64,000 bases of DNA. It comes from Bacteroidota bacterium (GTDB lineage: Bacteria > Bacteroidota > Bacteroidia > Bacteroidales > Prolixibacteraceae). Below are positions 20,321 to 29,637 of this stretch, in pieces. The notes under the pieces were generated by a model. It searched no databases and was not told the origin of the DNA. It worked only from the letters and a program-made list of their open reading frames with translations. The position numbers and the translations under genes are program-made. The DNA is taken from the NCBI GenBank assembly GCA_023412195.1, contig JAEYNZ010000023.1, forward strand, positions 19,815 through 83,814, given 5' to 3'. Each line of letters begins with the position of its first letter. Positions within the stretch are counted from its first letter, which is position 1.

Positions 20321-21100
20321 TCATTTCAGTCGCATGAAACATTCTTCATAACGGCCTGTGACTTCAAATCCTGCCTTTTGATAAAGATGGATGGCAGCAG
20401 CGTTGTCCGACATCACATTCAGTCCGATTGTATCTGTGGTTTGCACCAGGTCATTACAAAGCACGGAAGTCAGTTTGAAACCGGTCTGCCGCCCCCGCAA
20501 GGCTGGAAGTACTGCAATGTTTCCTAATGCAGCCACCCTGTATTGTGCGGAATAAACATGCACGCCAGCAACTCCTGCCAGGCTCTCACCCATGAAATAT
20601 CCAAAATATTTCCCTGTTTCCAGCATCCGTTTATCGAACCAGTTATGAGGATATGCCGTCTTGTAGAATGCTGTAACAGTGTCCATATCCTGAGGTGACA
20701 ACCGCCTGATATTTGAATCATTGATTTCAGCAGGAAGCTTTTTCAGGGTCATCTTCAGGTTCATCCCGTAATACTCCAGGATGTTTTCCCTGCCCAATAC
20801 TTGCATAAGGCCCGGACTCATGTGTGCATAGAACCTGGAAGGAAGAGAAGGTTTCAGAAGGTGCAGCAGTTCCCTGCCAAAGCTGTTGTCCTCTTCCTGA
20901 AAAAGCAGCAGGGTAGGGATGTCCATCCCGCTGTAAAGCAATGCCAGCGACTTTAGGTGGCCTTCATTATAAAGCCCATACCAGGTTGTATAGGGAAAGA
21001 AGAAATTATCGAGGTCGCCTATGCAATAGATCTGCAGAGCCGGGTTAAGTCCCAGATATGAATAAATCCTGTCTTTGCAGGTAAGTATTTCAAGTTCCAT
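20321..21100 (-). CDS. GNAT-family N-acetyltransferase
   Basis: This is a predicted acetyl-CoA-dependent acyltransferase of 259 residues, starting MELEILTCKDRIYSYL at 21100; an upstream extension to 21160 is not family-like. The C-terminal half is a GNAT fold: VAALGNIAVLPALRGRQTGFKLTSVLCNDL holds the acetyl-CoA pyrophosphate loop, and IGLNVMSDNAAAIHLYQKAGFEVTGRYEE is the classic motif B end. The N-terminal half resembles a second, degenerate GNAT lobe. The substrate is unknown. A -7-like box (CAAAGGTA, 21122-21129) lies upstream. Confidence 0.82.
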   Translation of the reverse strand: MELEILTCKDRIYSYLGLNPALQIYCIGDLDNFFFPYTTWYGLYNEGHLKSLALLYSGMDIPTLLLFQEEDNSFGRELLHLLKPSLPSRFYAHMSPGLMQVLGRENILEYYGMNLKMTLKKLPAEINDSNIRRLSPQDMDTVTAFYKTAYPHNWFDKRMLETGKYFGYFMGESLAGVAGVHVYSAQYRVAALGNIAVLPALRGRQTGFKLTSVLCNDLVQTTDTIGLNVMSDNAAAIHLYQKAGFEVTGRYEECFMRLK

Positions 21101-21422
21101 TCGCAATTTAAAAATTAATTTCAAAGGTAACCATTCCGGCAAAACGAAAAGCTTATCCACTACAGTTAAGGAAATGAAAAAGTGACAGGTGGGGTTAATA
21201 CAGAGCTAATCTGAAAGTAGCTTTTTTTGACACTATCAGCAACTGAATTTCAGTTACAATTTATCTTTTCAAAATATTTGTACAATACATGGGAAAAAAA
21301 GAGAAGTTAATTGCACGGTCATTATTCCGGTAAATAATAAAATCATTTAACACCAGTCACCTCCTTTTCCTCCTGTTGGCATCGTCCCAAATACATGTTG
21401 TCGTTAAAAAGAAAAAAAATCT

Positions 21423-21520
21423 GCCACTAAGAATATAAGGCACAAAGAATTCACTAAGAAAAGCCGGCACCTGAAAGTAGTCCGTAATTCGTGTTCCTTT
21501 GTGCCTTTTGTCTTTGTGGC
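21423..21520. repeat. Imperfect inverted repeat, GCCAC..AAGGCACAAAG type
   Basis: The left arm, from 21423, reads GCCACTAAGAATATAAGGCA then CAAAG. The complement of the right arm, ending at 21520, reads GCCACAAAGACAAAAGGCAC then AAAGG. The arms are separated by about 45 bases. Repeats of this flavour (GCCAC..AAGGCACAAAGG) are familiar from Bacteroidota intergenic regions. No transposase is associated. Confidence 0.7.
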
Positions 21521-21644
21521 AAATTCTGGAAACCAGCTAACTGAAGTACGCTTGCTTCTATAAGCTCCTGGAGGAAGTACTGCCTCCTTAGCATCACCTT
21601 CCCTGGTTCCTGCCTTGATAATTCCAAAGCCTTATATTATTGTT

Positions 21645-21765
21645 ACTTCATTCGTGTTTAATTCGTACTTTAATCGTAGTTAATTCGTGAATTATCGAAT
21701 ATACTACGAATTAACTCCGAGTTTACTTCGAATTAACTACGAATTTAATATGGCCATGGTACGAA
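21645..21765. repeat. 11-bp-phased palindromic array, TTCG type
   Basis: Degenerate 11-base units of the form TTAATTCGTAG occur in the left half, with the C of the core at 21653, 21664, 21675 and 21686. After one 10-base step the inverted form AACTACGAATT follows, with the C at 21707, 21718, 21729 and 21740. A GGCCATG follows at 21752-21758. The whole is close to dyad-symmetric and could fold as a long hairpin or present helically phased binding sites. Confidence 0.8.
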
Positions 21766-21845
21766 CAAAAATATAGCATGACATCATTGAAGCAATAATG
21801 CCAGGCTGGGTTGCTAAGGTAGTCTTACAGAAGGTGGGGAGAGTG

Positions 21846-23243
21846 TTATTTTTCTGTCCCGGTCATATCCTGGGGCCTGACCCATTCATCGTACTGTTCT
21901 GCGGTGAGGTAGCCCAGGCGGACGGCTTCCTCCTTCAGGGTAGTGCCGTTGCGGTGCGCGGTCTGGGCTATTTCGGCGGCCTTGTAGTAGCCTATTTTCG
22001 GATTCAGGGCTGTAACAAGCATGAGCGAATTGTTGAGCAGCTTTTCAATCACCGGCATGTTGGGCTCAATTCCGCGGGCGCAATGTTCTTCAAATGAGAT
22101 GCATGCCTCGCCCAGCAGACGTGCGCTCTGGAGGAAAGCCGCTGCCATTACCGGTTTAAATACATTCAGCTCGAAATGGCCCTGTGTGCCGCCTATGGTT
22201 ATTGTAACATCATTTCCCATAACCTGTGCGCATACCATGGTAAGGGCTTCGCTTTGGGTGGGATTGACCTTCCCCGGCATGATGGATGAGCCGGGTTCAT
22301 TGGCCGGTAATATCAGTTCGGCAATGCCCGACCGTGGTCCGGAAGCCATCAGCCGTATGTCGTTGGCTATTTTATTGAGCGAAACGGCCAGTTGTTTCAG
22401 TGCGCCGTGGGTTTCAACCAGCGCATCATGTGAGGCCAGCGCTTCAAATTTATTCGGGGCGGTTACAAAGGGCAGGCCTGTGAGTCCTGCAATTTTTTTG
22501 GCTACAAGGACATCGTACCCTCCGGGTGCATTCAGTCCGGTGCCTACGGCAGTGCCTCCAAGTGCAAGTTCTGAAAGATGACTGAGGGTGTTGTTCAATG
22601 CTTTCAGGCCGTGACTGAGCTGTGCCACATAGCCCGAGAATTCCTGACCGAGGGTGAGGGGAGTGGCATCCATCAGGTGTGTCCTCCCTATTTTTATGAC
22701 CTCCTGAAATTCCTGCGCCTTTTGATGCAATGTGTCACGCAGTTTCTCAACCCCGGGGATTGTCACTTCCTTCACCATTTTATAGCAGGCAATGTGCATG
22801 GCGGTGGGGTAGGTGTCGTTCGATGACTGCGACTTATTGACATCGTCGTTGGGGTGTATGGTTTTCCCGCCATCGCCCAGTTTATTTCCGGCCAGCACAT
22901 GGGCACGGTGGGCAATTACTTCGTTCACATTCATGTTGCTCTGTGTGCCTGAGCCGGTTTGCCAGATCACCAGCGGGAACTGGTCGTCGAGTTTTCCTTC
23001 AGTGATTTCATCGCATACAGCCGCTATAAGGTCTTTTTTCTTTTCATCCAGCACACCCAGTTCAAAATTAGCCATTGCGGCAGCCTTTTTCTGGATGGCA
23101 AAGCCCCTGATGATTTCGATGGGCATGGAGCCTGCAGGACCTATTTTGAAGTTGTTCCTCGACCTTTCCGTTTGTGCCCCCCAGTATTTATCGGCAGGTA
23201 CCCGGACTTCGCCCATGGTGTCTTTTTCTATGCGGTATTCCAT
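21846..23243 (-). CDS. fumC: Class II fumarate hydratase
   Basis: The enzyme interconverts fumarate and malate in the TCA cycle or the reductive succinate branch. It is a cytosolic homotetramer without iron-sulfur clusters. The protein has 465 residues. Landmarks are [12 protein letters not shown] near the N-terminus, [42 protein letters not shown] (catalytic His) and the fumarase/aspartase signature [13 protein letters not shown] with the catalytic Ser loop. It lies 36 bp downstream of rpiA on the same strand, so the two are probably one transcript. Confidence 0.96.
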   Translation of the reverse strand: MEYRIEKDTMGEVRVPADKYWGAQTERSRNNFKIGPAGSMPIEIIRGFAIQKKAAAMANFELGVLDEKKKDLIAAVCDEITEGKLDDQFPLVIWQTGSGTQSNMNVNEVIAHRAHVLAGNKLGDGGKTIHPNDDVNKSQSSNDTYPTAMHIACYKMVKEVTIPGVEKLRDTLHQKAQEFQEVIKIGRTHLMDATPLTLGQEFSGYVAQLSHGLKALNNTLSHLSELALGGTAVGTGLNAPGGYDVLVAKKIAGLTGLPFVTAPNKFEALASHDALVETHGALKQLAVSLNKIANDIRLMASGPRSGIAELILPANEPGSSIMPGKVNPTQSEALTMVCAQVMGNDVTITIGGTQGHFELNVFKPVMAAAFLQSARLLGEACISFEEHCARGIEPNMPVIEKLLNNSLMLVTALNPKIGYYKAAEIAQTAHRNGTTLKEEAVRLGYLTAEQYDEWVRPQDMTGTEK

Positions 23244-23279
23244 AGCTGTTAAGTTTATATTGTTGTGCTGAATAAGATT

Positions 23280-23972
23280 TTATTTGCCTTTATTTACGAC
23301 TTCGCGCGGCTTTTTGTCGGTGCCGATGATCATCCTTTCGCCTTTATTCAGGAACAATCCTGTTTCAATTACTCCCACAATGCTTTTTAACCTTGCGTCA
23401 AGGCTTTGGATATCAACCGGCTGCTGCAAATGAAGGTCGGCAATATAATTTCCGTTGTCGGTGACATATATGCCCTCATCTGAAGTTCTTAATTGCGGAT
23501 TGAATCCATCCTTTTTGAGCTTTTTGATGGTGTGGGTATGACCAAACTGAAGGATTTCAACAGGCAGCGGAAATTTACCAATTGTATCAACCAGTTTGGA
23601 ATCATCGAGTATCCAGATAATCCTTCGCGCAAGGCGGGCAACCAGTTTTTCGCGAAAGAGGGCGCCTCCGCCTCCCTTGATTGCATTGAAGTTATTGTCG
23701 ATTTCATCCACTCCGTCGATCATCAGGTCGATTCCATTCACCTCATCAACCGAAAGGAGGGGAATGTTTAGTCCGCCTGCAAGTTTTTCAGTGGCATTGG
23801 ATGTCATCACGGCCTTGATGAACAACCCATCAGCCACACGCGCGCCCAGTTTCTTAATGAGGTAGTAAGCCGTAGAACCGGTGCCCAGTCCGACAACCAT
23901 TCCGTCTTCGACGTATTCTGCTGCTTTTTCCCCTGCTGATTTTTTCTTATGTTCCATTTGTTCCAGTTTCAT
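23280..23972 (-). CDS. rpiA: Ribose-5-phosphate isomerase A
   Basis: The enzyme interconverts ribose 5-phosphate and ribulose 5-phosphate in the non-oxidative pentose phosphate pathway. The 230-residue protein is full length. Motifs are VGLGTGSTAYYLIKKLG (phosphate loop), DGVDEIDNNFNAIKGGGGALFREKLVA (catalytic Asp/Glu/Lys region) and FPLPVEILQFGHTHT. It is first in a likely two-gene operon with fumC. The region upstream is a repeat-rich gap. Confidence 0.95.
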   Translation of the reverse strand: MKLEQMEHKKKSAGEKAAEYVEDGMVVGLGTGSTAYYLIKKLGARVADGLFIKAVMTSNATEKLAGGLNIPLLSVDEVNGIDLMIDGVDEIDNNFNAIKGGGGALFREKLVARLARRIIWILDDSKLVDTIGKFPLPVEILQFGHTHTIKKLKKDGFNPQLRTSDEGIYVTDNGNYIADLHLQQPVDIQSLDARLKSIVGVIETGLFLNKGERMIIGTDKKPREVVNKGK

Positions 23973-24486
23973 TGATACCTGTTAAACTCATTTATTAACA
24001 GAAATGTTTGGATCAGGGGCAATTATTTCAATTTCAGGCTGAAATAAGGTAGAAAGATCGCGGGTAAATAGTGTCGATGCCTGAAACAGGAATATAAATG
24101 GAAAGATATTACGTGGGGTATATAAATGCAGCTACAATGAAACACGGCCACCTGAATCCCCCGAAGGGGAACTTTTGGGTGGTGCTATCAACGGAAGGCA
24201 TTGCTAAATAGCGTATTACTCTTCCCTTTCGGGGAGTATGGCAGGGGTCGTGTGTCTTGTTAGATATGCCGTTTTTGATAATTCAAACGACCCCCTAAAT
24301 CCCCCGACGGGGGACTTCTGGCCGGTGCTAATAAGGGAAGGCGTTGCTAAAGAGAGTCTTACTTCTCCCCTTCAGGGAGGATGGGAGGGGTCGTGTGTCT
24401 TGTAGGATATGCCGTCTTTGATAATTTAAACGACCCCCTGAACCCCGCCCGGTGGAACTTTAAGTAGTCTTCCCGTGGAATCGAAA
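23973..24486. other. Non-coding, repeat-filled gap upstream of rpiA
   Basis: 514 bp without a credible gene. The right two thirds is a tandem 143-bp repeat (24152-24465); the left part (23973-24150) shows no feature beyond the probable rpiA leader. Confidence 0.8.
24152..24465. repeat. Tandem 143-bp repeat, two copies plus a third start
   Basis: Copies begin with CTGAATCCCCCGA (24152), CTAAATCCCCCGA (24295) and CTGAACCCC (24438), exactly 143 bases apart. Each full copy ends with the near-identical segment GGGGTCGTGTGTCTTGT... GATAATT.AAACGACCCC. Within a copy, a C-rich arm (CCCCCGACGGGGG) faces a partly complementary arm (CTCCCCTTCAGGGAGG), so each unit can form a stem. The unit resembles CCCCTAAATCCCC...GGGG intergenic repeats known from Bacteroidota. 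Confidence 0.85.
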
Positions 24487-25182
24487 TCAAATAGCAGGTG
24501 GGTTCAGAATCTCCGATTTTTCAAGAAAAGTGGGGTCGGGAAAATAGATAAACATGGCGCTGCCACCCTGTATGGCATCAATGACTTTTTCATGAATATC
24601 AACCGAAACCGCAGGACAGCCCAGGCTTCGGCCAAGGCGGCCGGTTTGGGTGATAAAGCCAGGGCTCACGTAGTCTGCACCATGCATTACAATGGCACGG
24701 CTGCGGGCATTGCCATTAAATTCCCTGTCCATGCCATCGAGGTAAAGTGAAAGCCCGTGTTTTCCCTGGTAGGTGTCGCCTGTTACGTAAAAGCCTATGG
24801 AGCTCTGGTAAGAACCTGATGTATTTGAAAACAATCCGGCTTTGGCATCGCCCGAATTCCTGCCGTGGGCAACATAGTCGTTGAACAGCACCTTTTTATT
24901 TTCCAGGTCGATGATCCACATCCGTTTTTCAGTCGACGGCAGGCTGAAATCAATCACAGTCAGGATTTCTTTCCTGATCAGCCCCGGTTGTTTTTTCAAC
25001 GTTTCCATTCCCCTTAATGCAAGTAAAAATGCTTCTTCAGAAGGAAGGGAAGGGTTTTCACTTAAGGAAAGTTCATTCAATAGAAGTGCGGCATTTTCCT
25101 TTGGATATGCTTCAGATGCTTTGGTATAAATGGTTGCCGGGACAAGTAGTGCCAGCATGTAAAGTTTAAGTGTTTTAATCAT
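24487..25182 (-). CDS. Secreted murein L,D-transpeptidase-like protein (YkuD_2 type)
   Basis: This is a predicted periplasmic enzyme acting on peptidoglycan stem peptides. The 231-residue protein has an N-terminal signal segment (LYMLALLVPATIYTKA). The catalytic region comprises MWIIDLENKKVLFNDYVAHG, MHGADYVSPGF (His167) and SLGCPAVSVDIHEKV with the likely nucleophile Cys189. The S-x-G-C-P-A form is typical of the YkuD_2 group rather than the classic HGC.R form. It lies 74 bp downstream of a large YcbB-type transpeptidase on the same strand. Confidence 0.87.
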   Translation of the reverse strand: MIKTLKLYMLALLVPATIYTKASEAYPKENAALLLNELSLSENPSLPSEEAFLLALRGMETLKKQPGLIRKEILTVIDFSLPSTEKRMWIIDLENKKVLFNDYVAHGRNSGDAKAGLFSNTSGSYQSSIGFYVTGDTYQGKHGLSLYLDGMDREFNGNARSRAIVMHGADYVSPGFITQTGRLGRSLGCPAVSVDIHEKVIDAIQGGSAMFIYFPDPTFLEKSEILNPPAI

Positions 25183-25256
25183 ATTACTTTTGATGTTTGG
25201 GACATTAAAAATGTTTTGTTTAAAAGCTACCCCTGCAACTCAACTATCATGCCACT

Positions 25257-27005
25257 TTACTCTGCTGCACGTTGCTTTTTAGCCCGTTTATAAGCTGTAA
25301 TTTCCGGGTGAAGTTTTTGCATCTGTTCAAGGGTGATCTCATCGAACCCGTATATATCGTCCCTGAAATGAAGCATGTTCCCTTCATCCACCCAGGCAGT
25401 CTGGTATATGAGGTGGACAGGGATTTTTTCTTCCAGCCTGATAATCTTCTTTTCATCTTCAGACATATATTTCATAATGGTGTCGTTTGGGAGCTGGTCC
25501 TGCAGCAAGGTAAGGGCCAGTTCTTCGGGCTGCTCAAGCCTTACGCAGCCATGGCTGAAATCTCGTTGCTCGCGGTCAAACAAATGATCGGCAGGGGTGT
25601 CGTGCAGGTAAATGCTGTATTGGTTTTGAAGCATAAACTGGATCCTTCCCAAAGAGTTTAATTCTCCCGGGTGTTGTATGATAAAGAAAGGAAAACTGTC
25701 GCGTGAAACCTCCGACCAGTCGAAGCTGTGTATGTCAATGGTATCCTCGCTTACATAGGAATCGCGCAATACAGAGTACCTGTTTTTTTCCATAAAAGCG
25801 AAATCTTCAAGCATTTTGGGAAAGATTTCTTCTGTGGCAATGCTGTTGGGAACATTCCAGGTGGGATTGAAAATGATTGTAGAAAGGGTATCCTCCAGTA
25901 CAGGGGTATAATTTTCATTTTGCCCTACAACAACGTTCATTTCCTGTATCACTTCACCCTCACGCTGATATACGAATGAGAAGTCAGGGATGTTGATGAT
26001 GATGTGGTTCTCGCCAAAATCATCAGGTAGCCACCTGATCCTTTCGAGGTTCAGCCTGATCTGGCTCAGCCTGTCGCTTAAGGGAATATTCATAAAAGCC
26101 TGGGTATTTTTACCTGGTATGCCATCAGGGTTGAGCCCATGCCTCGATTGAAAGCTTTTTACGGCTTCTGTAAGTTTATTGTCGAATATTGGTGACTGAA
26201 TGTATTCCGGATCGTCATCACCCAGGTCACCTGTGGCATGCAGGTATTTCTTAAGACGGCTGACATATGCTGCTGAATCATTTTCAGAAACCATGTCATG
26301 AAAACCGGGAAGGGGCCAGCCTCCGTTACCCTCAGCTTCCATCAGTTCCAGGTAAGCATTATTCAAGAGTTCATATTGTTTATGCTCAGGCTTAAGCTGT
26401 TCCAGCGATCTGGCTATGGAACCGCCGGCTGCAGCCTGCTCAAGGTGTGCCGGAAGATCGGTTTCTTCCGGAAGGATGGTCCAGATTACATCCAGCTTTG
26501 CAGGGTCGATCAAGCCGGTTGACAATGCGGAAGCATAGTCGAAATATGCACGTGTAAGGAATACATCCAGTTCGGAAACCATTCCGGGAAAGGAATTATT
26601 ACGGGAAGAAAGCCTTTTAATACCTGTAAGGGCATTGTCTATGTACTGCAGCCTGGTGTCCTGATCAGGCAGGCCATCTTCCCGGGCTGATTCCAGTTTT
26701 GAGCGGAGTTCATTTCCCAGGCGGTTCAGTTGCCCCCTATCATCGGTCCAGACTGTTGTAAAGCCGCGGTTTTTGTAAAAGGCTGATAATTCTTCTGCCC
26801 ATGTATCCGCATCCTTCAGTTCCATATATTCATTTACGAATATGGTATCGGAAACAGGAGATGATAAACCAAAAATGTTTCTAATGGAGAACCGGGAGTT
26901 GTTATCCTGCCCCTGAACGGTTTTGGGAAGGGTAAAAGCTACCGTAATTCCTAAAAACAGTGTTAGAATTTTTAATCCGTGTGTATTTTGTGTGTGGGTT
27001 TTCAT
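25257..27005 (-). CDS. YcbB-type L,D-transpeptidase
   Basis: This is an enzyme that forms 3-3 cross-links in peptidoglycan or attaches proteins to it. The 582-residue exported protein has a signal peptide ending PKTVQGQ. An N-terminal scaffold domain follows, then a peptidoglycan-binding-like helix bundle (LTEAVKSFQSRHGLNPDGIPGKNTQAFMN, ~290-320) and the YkuD domain, which contains FNPTWNVPNSIATEEIFPK, YLHDTPADHLFDRE and FSHGCVRLEQPEELA; this last motif holds the catalytic Cys. Length and domain order match E. coli LdtD. Probably co-transcribed with the smaller L,D-transpeptidase that follows. Confidence 0.92.
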   Translation of the reverse strand: MKTHTQNTHGLKILTLFLGITVAFTLPKTVQGQDNNSRFSIRNIFGLSSPVSDTIFVNEYMELKDADTWAEELSAFYKNRGFTTVWTDDRGQLNRLGNELRSKLESAREDGLPDQDTRLQYIDNALTGIKRLSSRNNSFPGMVSELDVFLTRAYFDYASALSTGLIDPAKLDVIWTILPEETDLPAHLEQAAAGGSIARSLEQLKPEHKQYELLNNAYLELMEAEGNGGWPLPGFHDMVSENDSAAYVSRLKKYLHATGDLGDDDPEYIQSPIFDNKLTEAVKSFQSRHGLNPDGIPGKNTQAFMNIPLSDRLSQIRLNLERIRWLPDDFGENHIIINIPDFSFVYQREGEVIQEMNVVVGQNENYTPVLEDTLSTIIFNPTWNVPNSIATEEIFPKMLEDFAFMEKNRYSVLRDSYVSEDTIDIHSFDWSEVSRDSFPFFIIQHPGELNSLGRIQFMLQNQYSIYLHDTPADHLFDREQRDFSHGCVRLEQPEELALTLLQDQLPNDTIMKYMSEDEKKIIRLEEKIPVHLIYQTAWVDEGNMLHFRDDIYGFDEITLEQMQKLHPEITAYKRAKKQRAAE

Positions 27006-27137
27006 TCTATCGTAATATTAAAATCAGTAATTGAGTTCTTAAGGGTTATCACTTTTTTATAACGGTGGAAGGCCGTAGGCTATTCAGTAATTAAAGTCAT
27101 TGAGGTGTTAAAGGTCTATGAAACGGGGGCCTGCCTA

Positions 27138-29555
27138 TTATTTTTTCCATTTCAACCTCAGGCTGTTGCTGACTACACTTACACTGCTGAGGGCCATTGC
27201 AGCCCCTGCAATCATGGGGTTCAGCAAAAATCCATTGACAGGGTACAAAATTCCTGCCGCAATTGGAATACCTATCAGGTTGTAGATAAAAGCCCAGAAC
27301 AGGTTTTGCCTGATGGTCCGCACAGTTTGCTTCGAAAGCCTGATAGCAGCGGGTATTTTATTTAAATCAGATGAAATGATTGTCATCCTGGCTACATCCA
27401 TGGCAATATCGCTTCCCTTTCCCATAGCAATGCTCACATCGGCCTGAGCCAGCGCGGTACTGTCGTTGATGCCGTCACCAGCCATGGCAACCTTTTTCCC
27501 TTCAGCCTGAAGTTTTTTTACGAATTCAGCCTTACCGGCAGGTAACACTTCTGCTTTATAATGCTTAATGCCGGTCTGGGAGGCAATGGCTTTGGCCGTT
27601 GATTCATTGTCGCCTGTCAGCATGTATACTTCAATGCCAGAATCCTGCAGGCTCTTCACTGCCTCAACTGATGTTTCCTTCACCTTGTCGGCAATGGCAA
27701 TTACGGCTAATGCTTTTTTGCTGTCGGCAAACCAAATTACGGTTTTGGATTTCTGGCTCCACAGGTTAGCCTTTTGCACCAGCTGCTGTGGAATTTCCAC
27801 ACCTGATTCGTCAAGGAGTTTTCTGTTCCCCACAAGATAAATTTCATTCTCATATGAGGCTTTTGCACCTTTTCCTGTAATGCTTTCAAAATTCGTTACC
27901 TGAACCTCCTTCAGGTTACCAAGGTGCTGAACTACAGCTTCGGCAAGCGGATGCTCCGATTGTTTTTCCAGGCTTGCAAGGATTTCTTTTACCCGCACAT
28001 CCGATGAGACCCATTCCACATCGGTTACAACAGGCCTGCCTTCTGTGACAGTACCCGTTTTATCGAGCACAACTGCATTTACCTTCTTTGCAAGCTCCAG
28101 GCTTTCAGCATCCTTTATCAGTATGCCGGCTTCAGCTCCTTTGCCAACGCCTACCATAATGGCGGTTGGGGTAGCCAGTCCGAGCGCACACGGACACGCA
28201 ATTACCAGTACGGTGATCAGTGAAAGCAGTCCGTGGGTGAAACTATTATCCCCGCCAAAAATCATCCAGACAAAGAAGGCAGTTACAGCAATAGCTATGA
28301 CCACAGGTACGAATATCCCTGCGATTTTATCAACAAGCTTCTGCACAGGCGCCTTGCTGCCCTGGGCTTCCTGCACCATACGGATGATCTGCGACAGCAT
28401 GGTTTCAGCCCCTACCTTTTCTGCCCTGAACTGAAAACTGCCTTTTTGATTGATGGTGCCTGCAAAAACTTTTTCATCTTCCTTTTTTAGTACCGGGACA
28501 GGTTCACCGCTGAGCATACTTTCGTCAACATATGAATTGCCGGATGTAACTGTACCATCGACAGCAATTTTATCGCCGGGCCTGACAATGATTATATCGC
28601 CCTTTACCACCTTTTCAACAGGGACCTGCATTTGGGTGCCGTTTTCCTTTACCACGGTTACCATCTTTGGCTGAAGTCCCATCAGTTTTTTAATGGCAGT
28701 AGAAGTGTTGCCTTTTGCTTTTTCCTCGAGGAGCCTGCCCAGGAGGATGAAAGCGATAATAACAGCAGCAGCTTCGAAATAAACGTGAGGATGCAGTCCA
28801 AGGTTGTGCCAAACCTGTGGGAACAGGGTGTTAAATACACTGTAGAGGTATGCCACACCGGTACTGAGAGCCACCAGGGTATCCATGTTGGCTGTACGAT
28901 GCTTTGCCTGCTTCCATGCGTTTATATAAAAATCCTTCCCGAAGAGGAGGATGACAGGAGTTGAAAGCAGCCACATCAGCTCGTTTGCGTAGGGCATGTT
29001 CATGAAGAACATACCTATTATGACCACAGGGATTGAAAGGATAATGGCACCGGCAGTCCGTTTTTTAAGCTGCCTGTATTTCTTTTCATGTATATCATCA
29101 ACCGAAGGCTCGCCGGCTGAACCAGGTTCAATAGCCAGGTCGTATCCAATCGACTGCAATGCCTTTTTGAATTCTTCGGGGCCTGTTACTTTGGGAAGGT
29201 ATTCTACCATAAGTGAAGACGATGCAAAGTTAACGGAAGCACTGATCACCCCTTCCTGCGCACTGACCATGCTCTCGGCGCTGATTGCACAGGAGGCGCA
29301 GCTCATTTCAAGTACGGTAAAGGTTCTTTTCACGGAGGGAATGTCATAGCCAAGCCCACGAATGGTTTTGGCTGCCCCGGGCATAATGGAAAGTCCGTTG
29401 GCAGGTTCTATAACAGCCCGCTTGGTGTTAATTTCTACCCTTGAAGATGCTATTCCCTTTAACTGGTTGAGTTTTTCCTCCAGGTTGCGGGCACTGATTT
29501 CACTATCGACGCCCTCTACAGGAATATATACCGGATGTTTTGTTGTATTTGCCAT
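27138..29555 (-). CDS. copA: Copper-type P1B ATPase (CopA-like)
   Basis: This ATP-driven exporter of Cu+ has 805 residues. The N-terminus has two ferredoxin-like metal-binding-type domains. The first (~5-72) lacks any Cys pair; the second has CASC at 86-89. Eight predicted membrane helices, an actuator loop (SMLSGEPVPV), the metal channel CPCALGL (Cys454, Cys456), the phosphorylation site DKTGTVTEG (Asp498), SEHPLAEAV (HP motif) and GDGINDSTAL follow. The CPC motif plus the invariant membrane residues near the C-terminus (YNLIGIPIAAG) favour Cu+ over Zn2+. An AraC regulator with its own CxxC metal-binding-like domain lies 82 bp upstream on the same strand. Confidence 0.94.
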   Translation of the reverse strand: MANTTKHPVYIPVEGVDSEISARNLEEKLNQLKGIASSRVEINTKRAVIEPANGLSIMPGAAKTIRGLGYDIPSVKRTFTVLEMSCASCAISAESMVSAQEGVISASVNFASSSLMVEYLPKVTGPEEFKKALQSIGYDLAIEPGSAGEPSVDDIHEKKYRQLKKRTAGAIILSIPVVIIGMFFMNMPYANELMWLLSTPVILLFGKDFYINAWKQAKHRTANMDTLVALSTGVAYLYSVFNTLFPQVWHNLGLHPHVYFEAAAVIIAFILLGRLLEEKAKGNTSTAIKKLMGLQPKMVTVVKENGTQMQVPVEKVVKGDIIIVRPGDKIAVDGTVTSGNSYVDESMLSGEPVPVLKKEDEKVFAGTINQKGSFQFRAEKVGAETMLSQIIRMVQEAQGSKAPVQKLVDKIAGIFVPVVIAIAVTAFFVWMIFGGDNSFTHGLLSLITVLVIACPCALGLATPTAIMVGVGKGAEAGILIKDAESLELAKKVNAVVLDKTGTVTEGRPVVTDVEWVSSDVRVKEILASLEKQSEHPLAEAVVQHLGNLKEVQVTNFESITGKGAKASYENEIYLVGNRKLLDESGVEIPQQLVQKANLWSQKSKTVIWFADSKKALAVIAIADKVKETSVEAVKSLQDSGIEVYMLTGDNESTAKAIASQTGIKHYKAEVLPAGKAEFVKKLQAEGKKVAMAGDGINDSTALAQADVSIAMGKGSDIAMDVARMTIISSDLNKIPAAIRLSKQTVRTIRQNLFWAFIYNLIGIPIAAGILYPVNGFLLNPMIAGAAMALSSVSVVSNSLRLKWKK

Positions 29556-29637
29556 AACGATTCATTTTTAACCAATACAAAATTGCCAAAAATGAAGCGA
29601 GGGAGTATTATACTTTTTACTGAAAGAGTTACAAGAT

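Larger units (their letters stand above)
21101..21845. other. Long non-coding region between the GNAT gene and fumC
   Basis: 745 bp without a credible gene. It contains an inverted repeat (21423-21520) and an 11-bp-phased dyad element (21645-21765), both listed separately. Short open frames here lack any recognisable protein features. Confidence 0.8.

Noticed and set aside
21423..21765. Insertion-sequence or MITE interpretation for the whole 21.4-21.8 kb repeat region
   Set aside because: The two repeats differ in sequence, no transposase frame exists, and I could not find flanking target duplications.
22021..22581. 186-codon plus-strand open frame within fumC
   Set aside because: Fully inside and antisense to fumC; no independent motif.
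24152..24465. CRISPR array
   Set aside because: Repeat unit is 143 bases with no separate spacers; no cas genes in the window.
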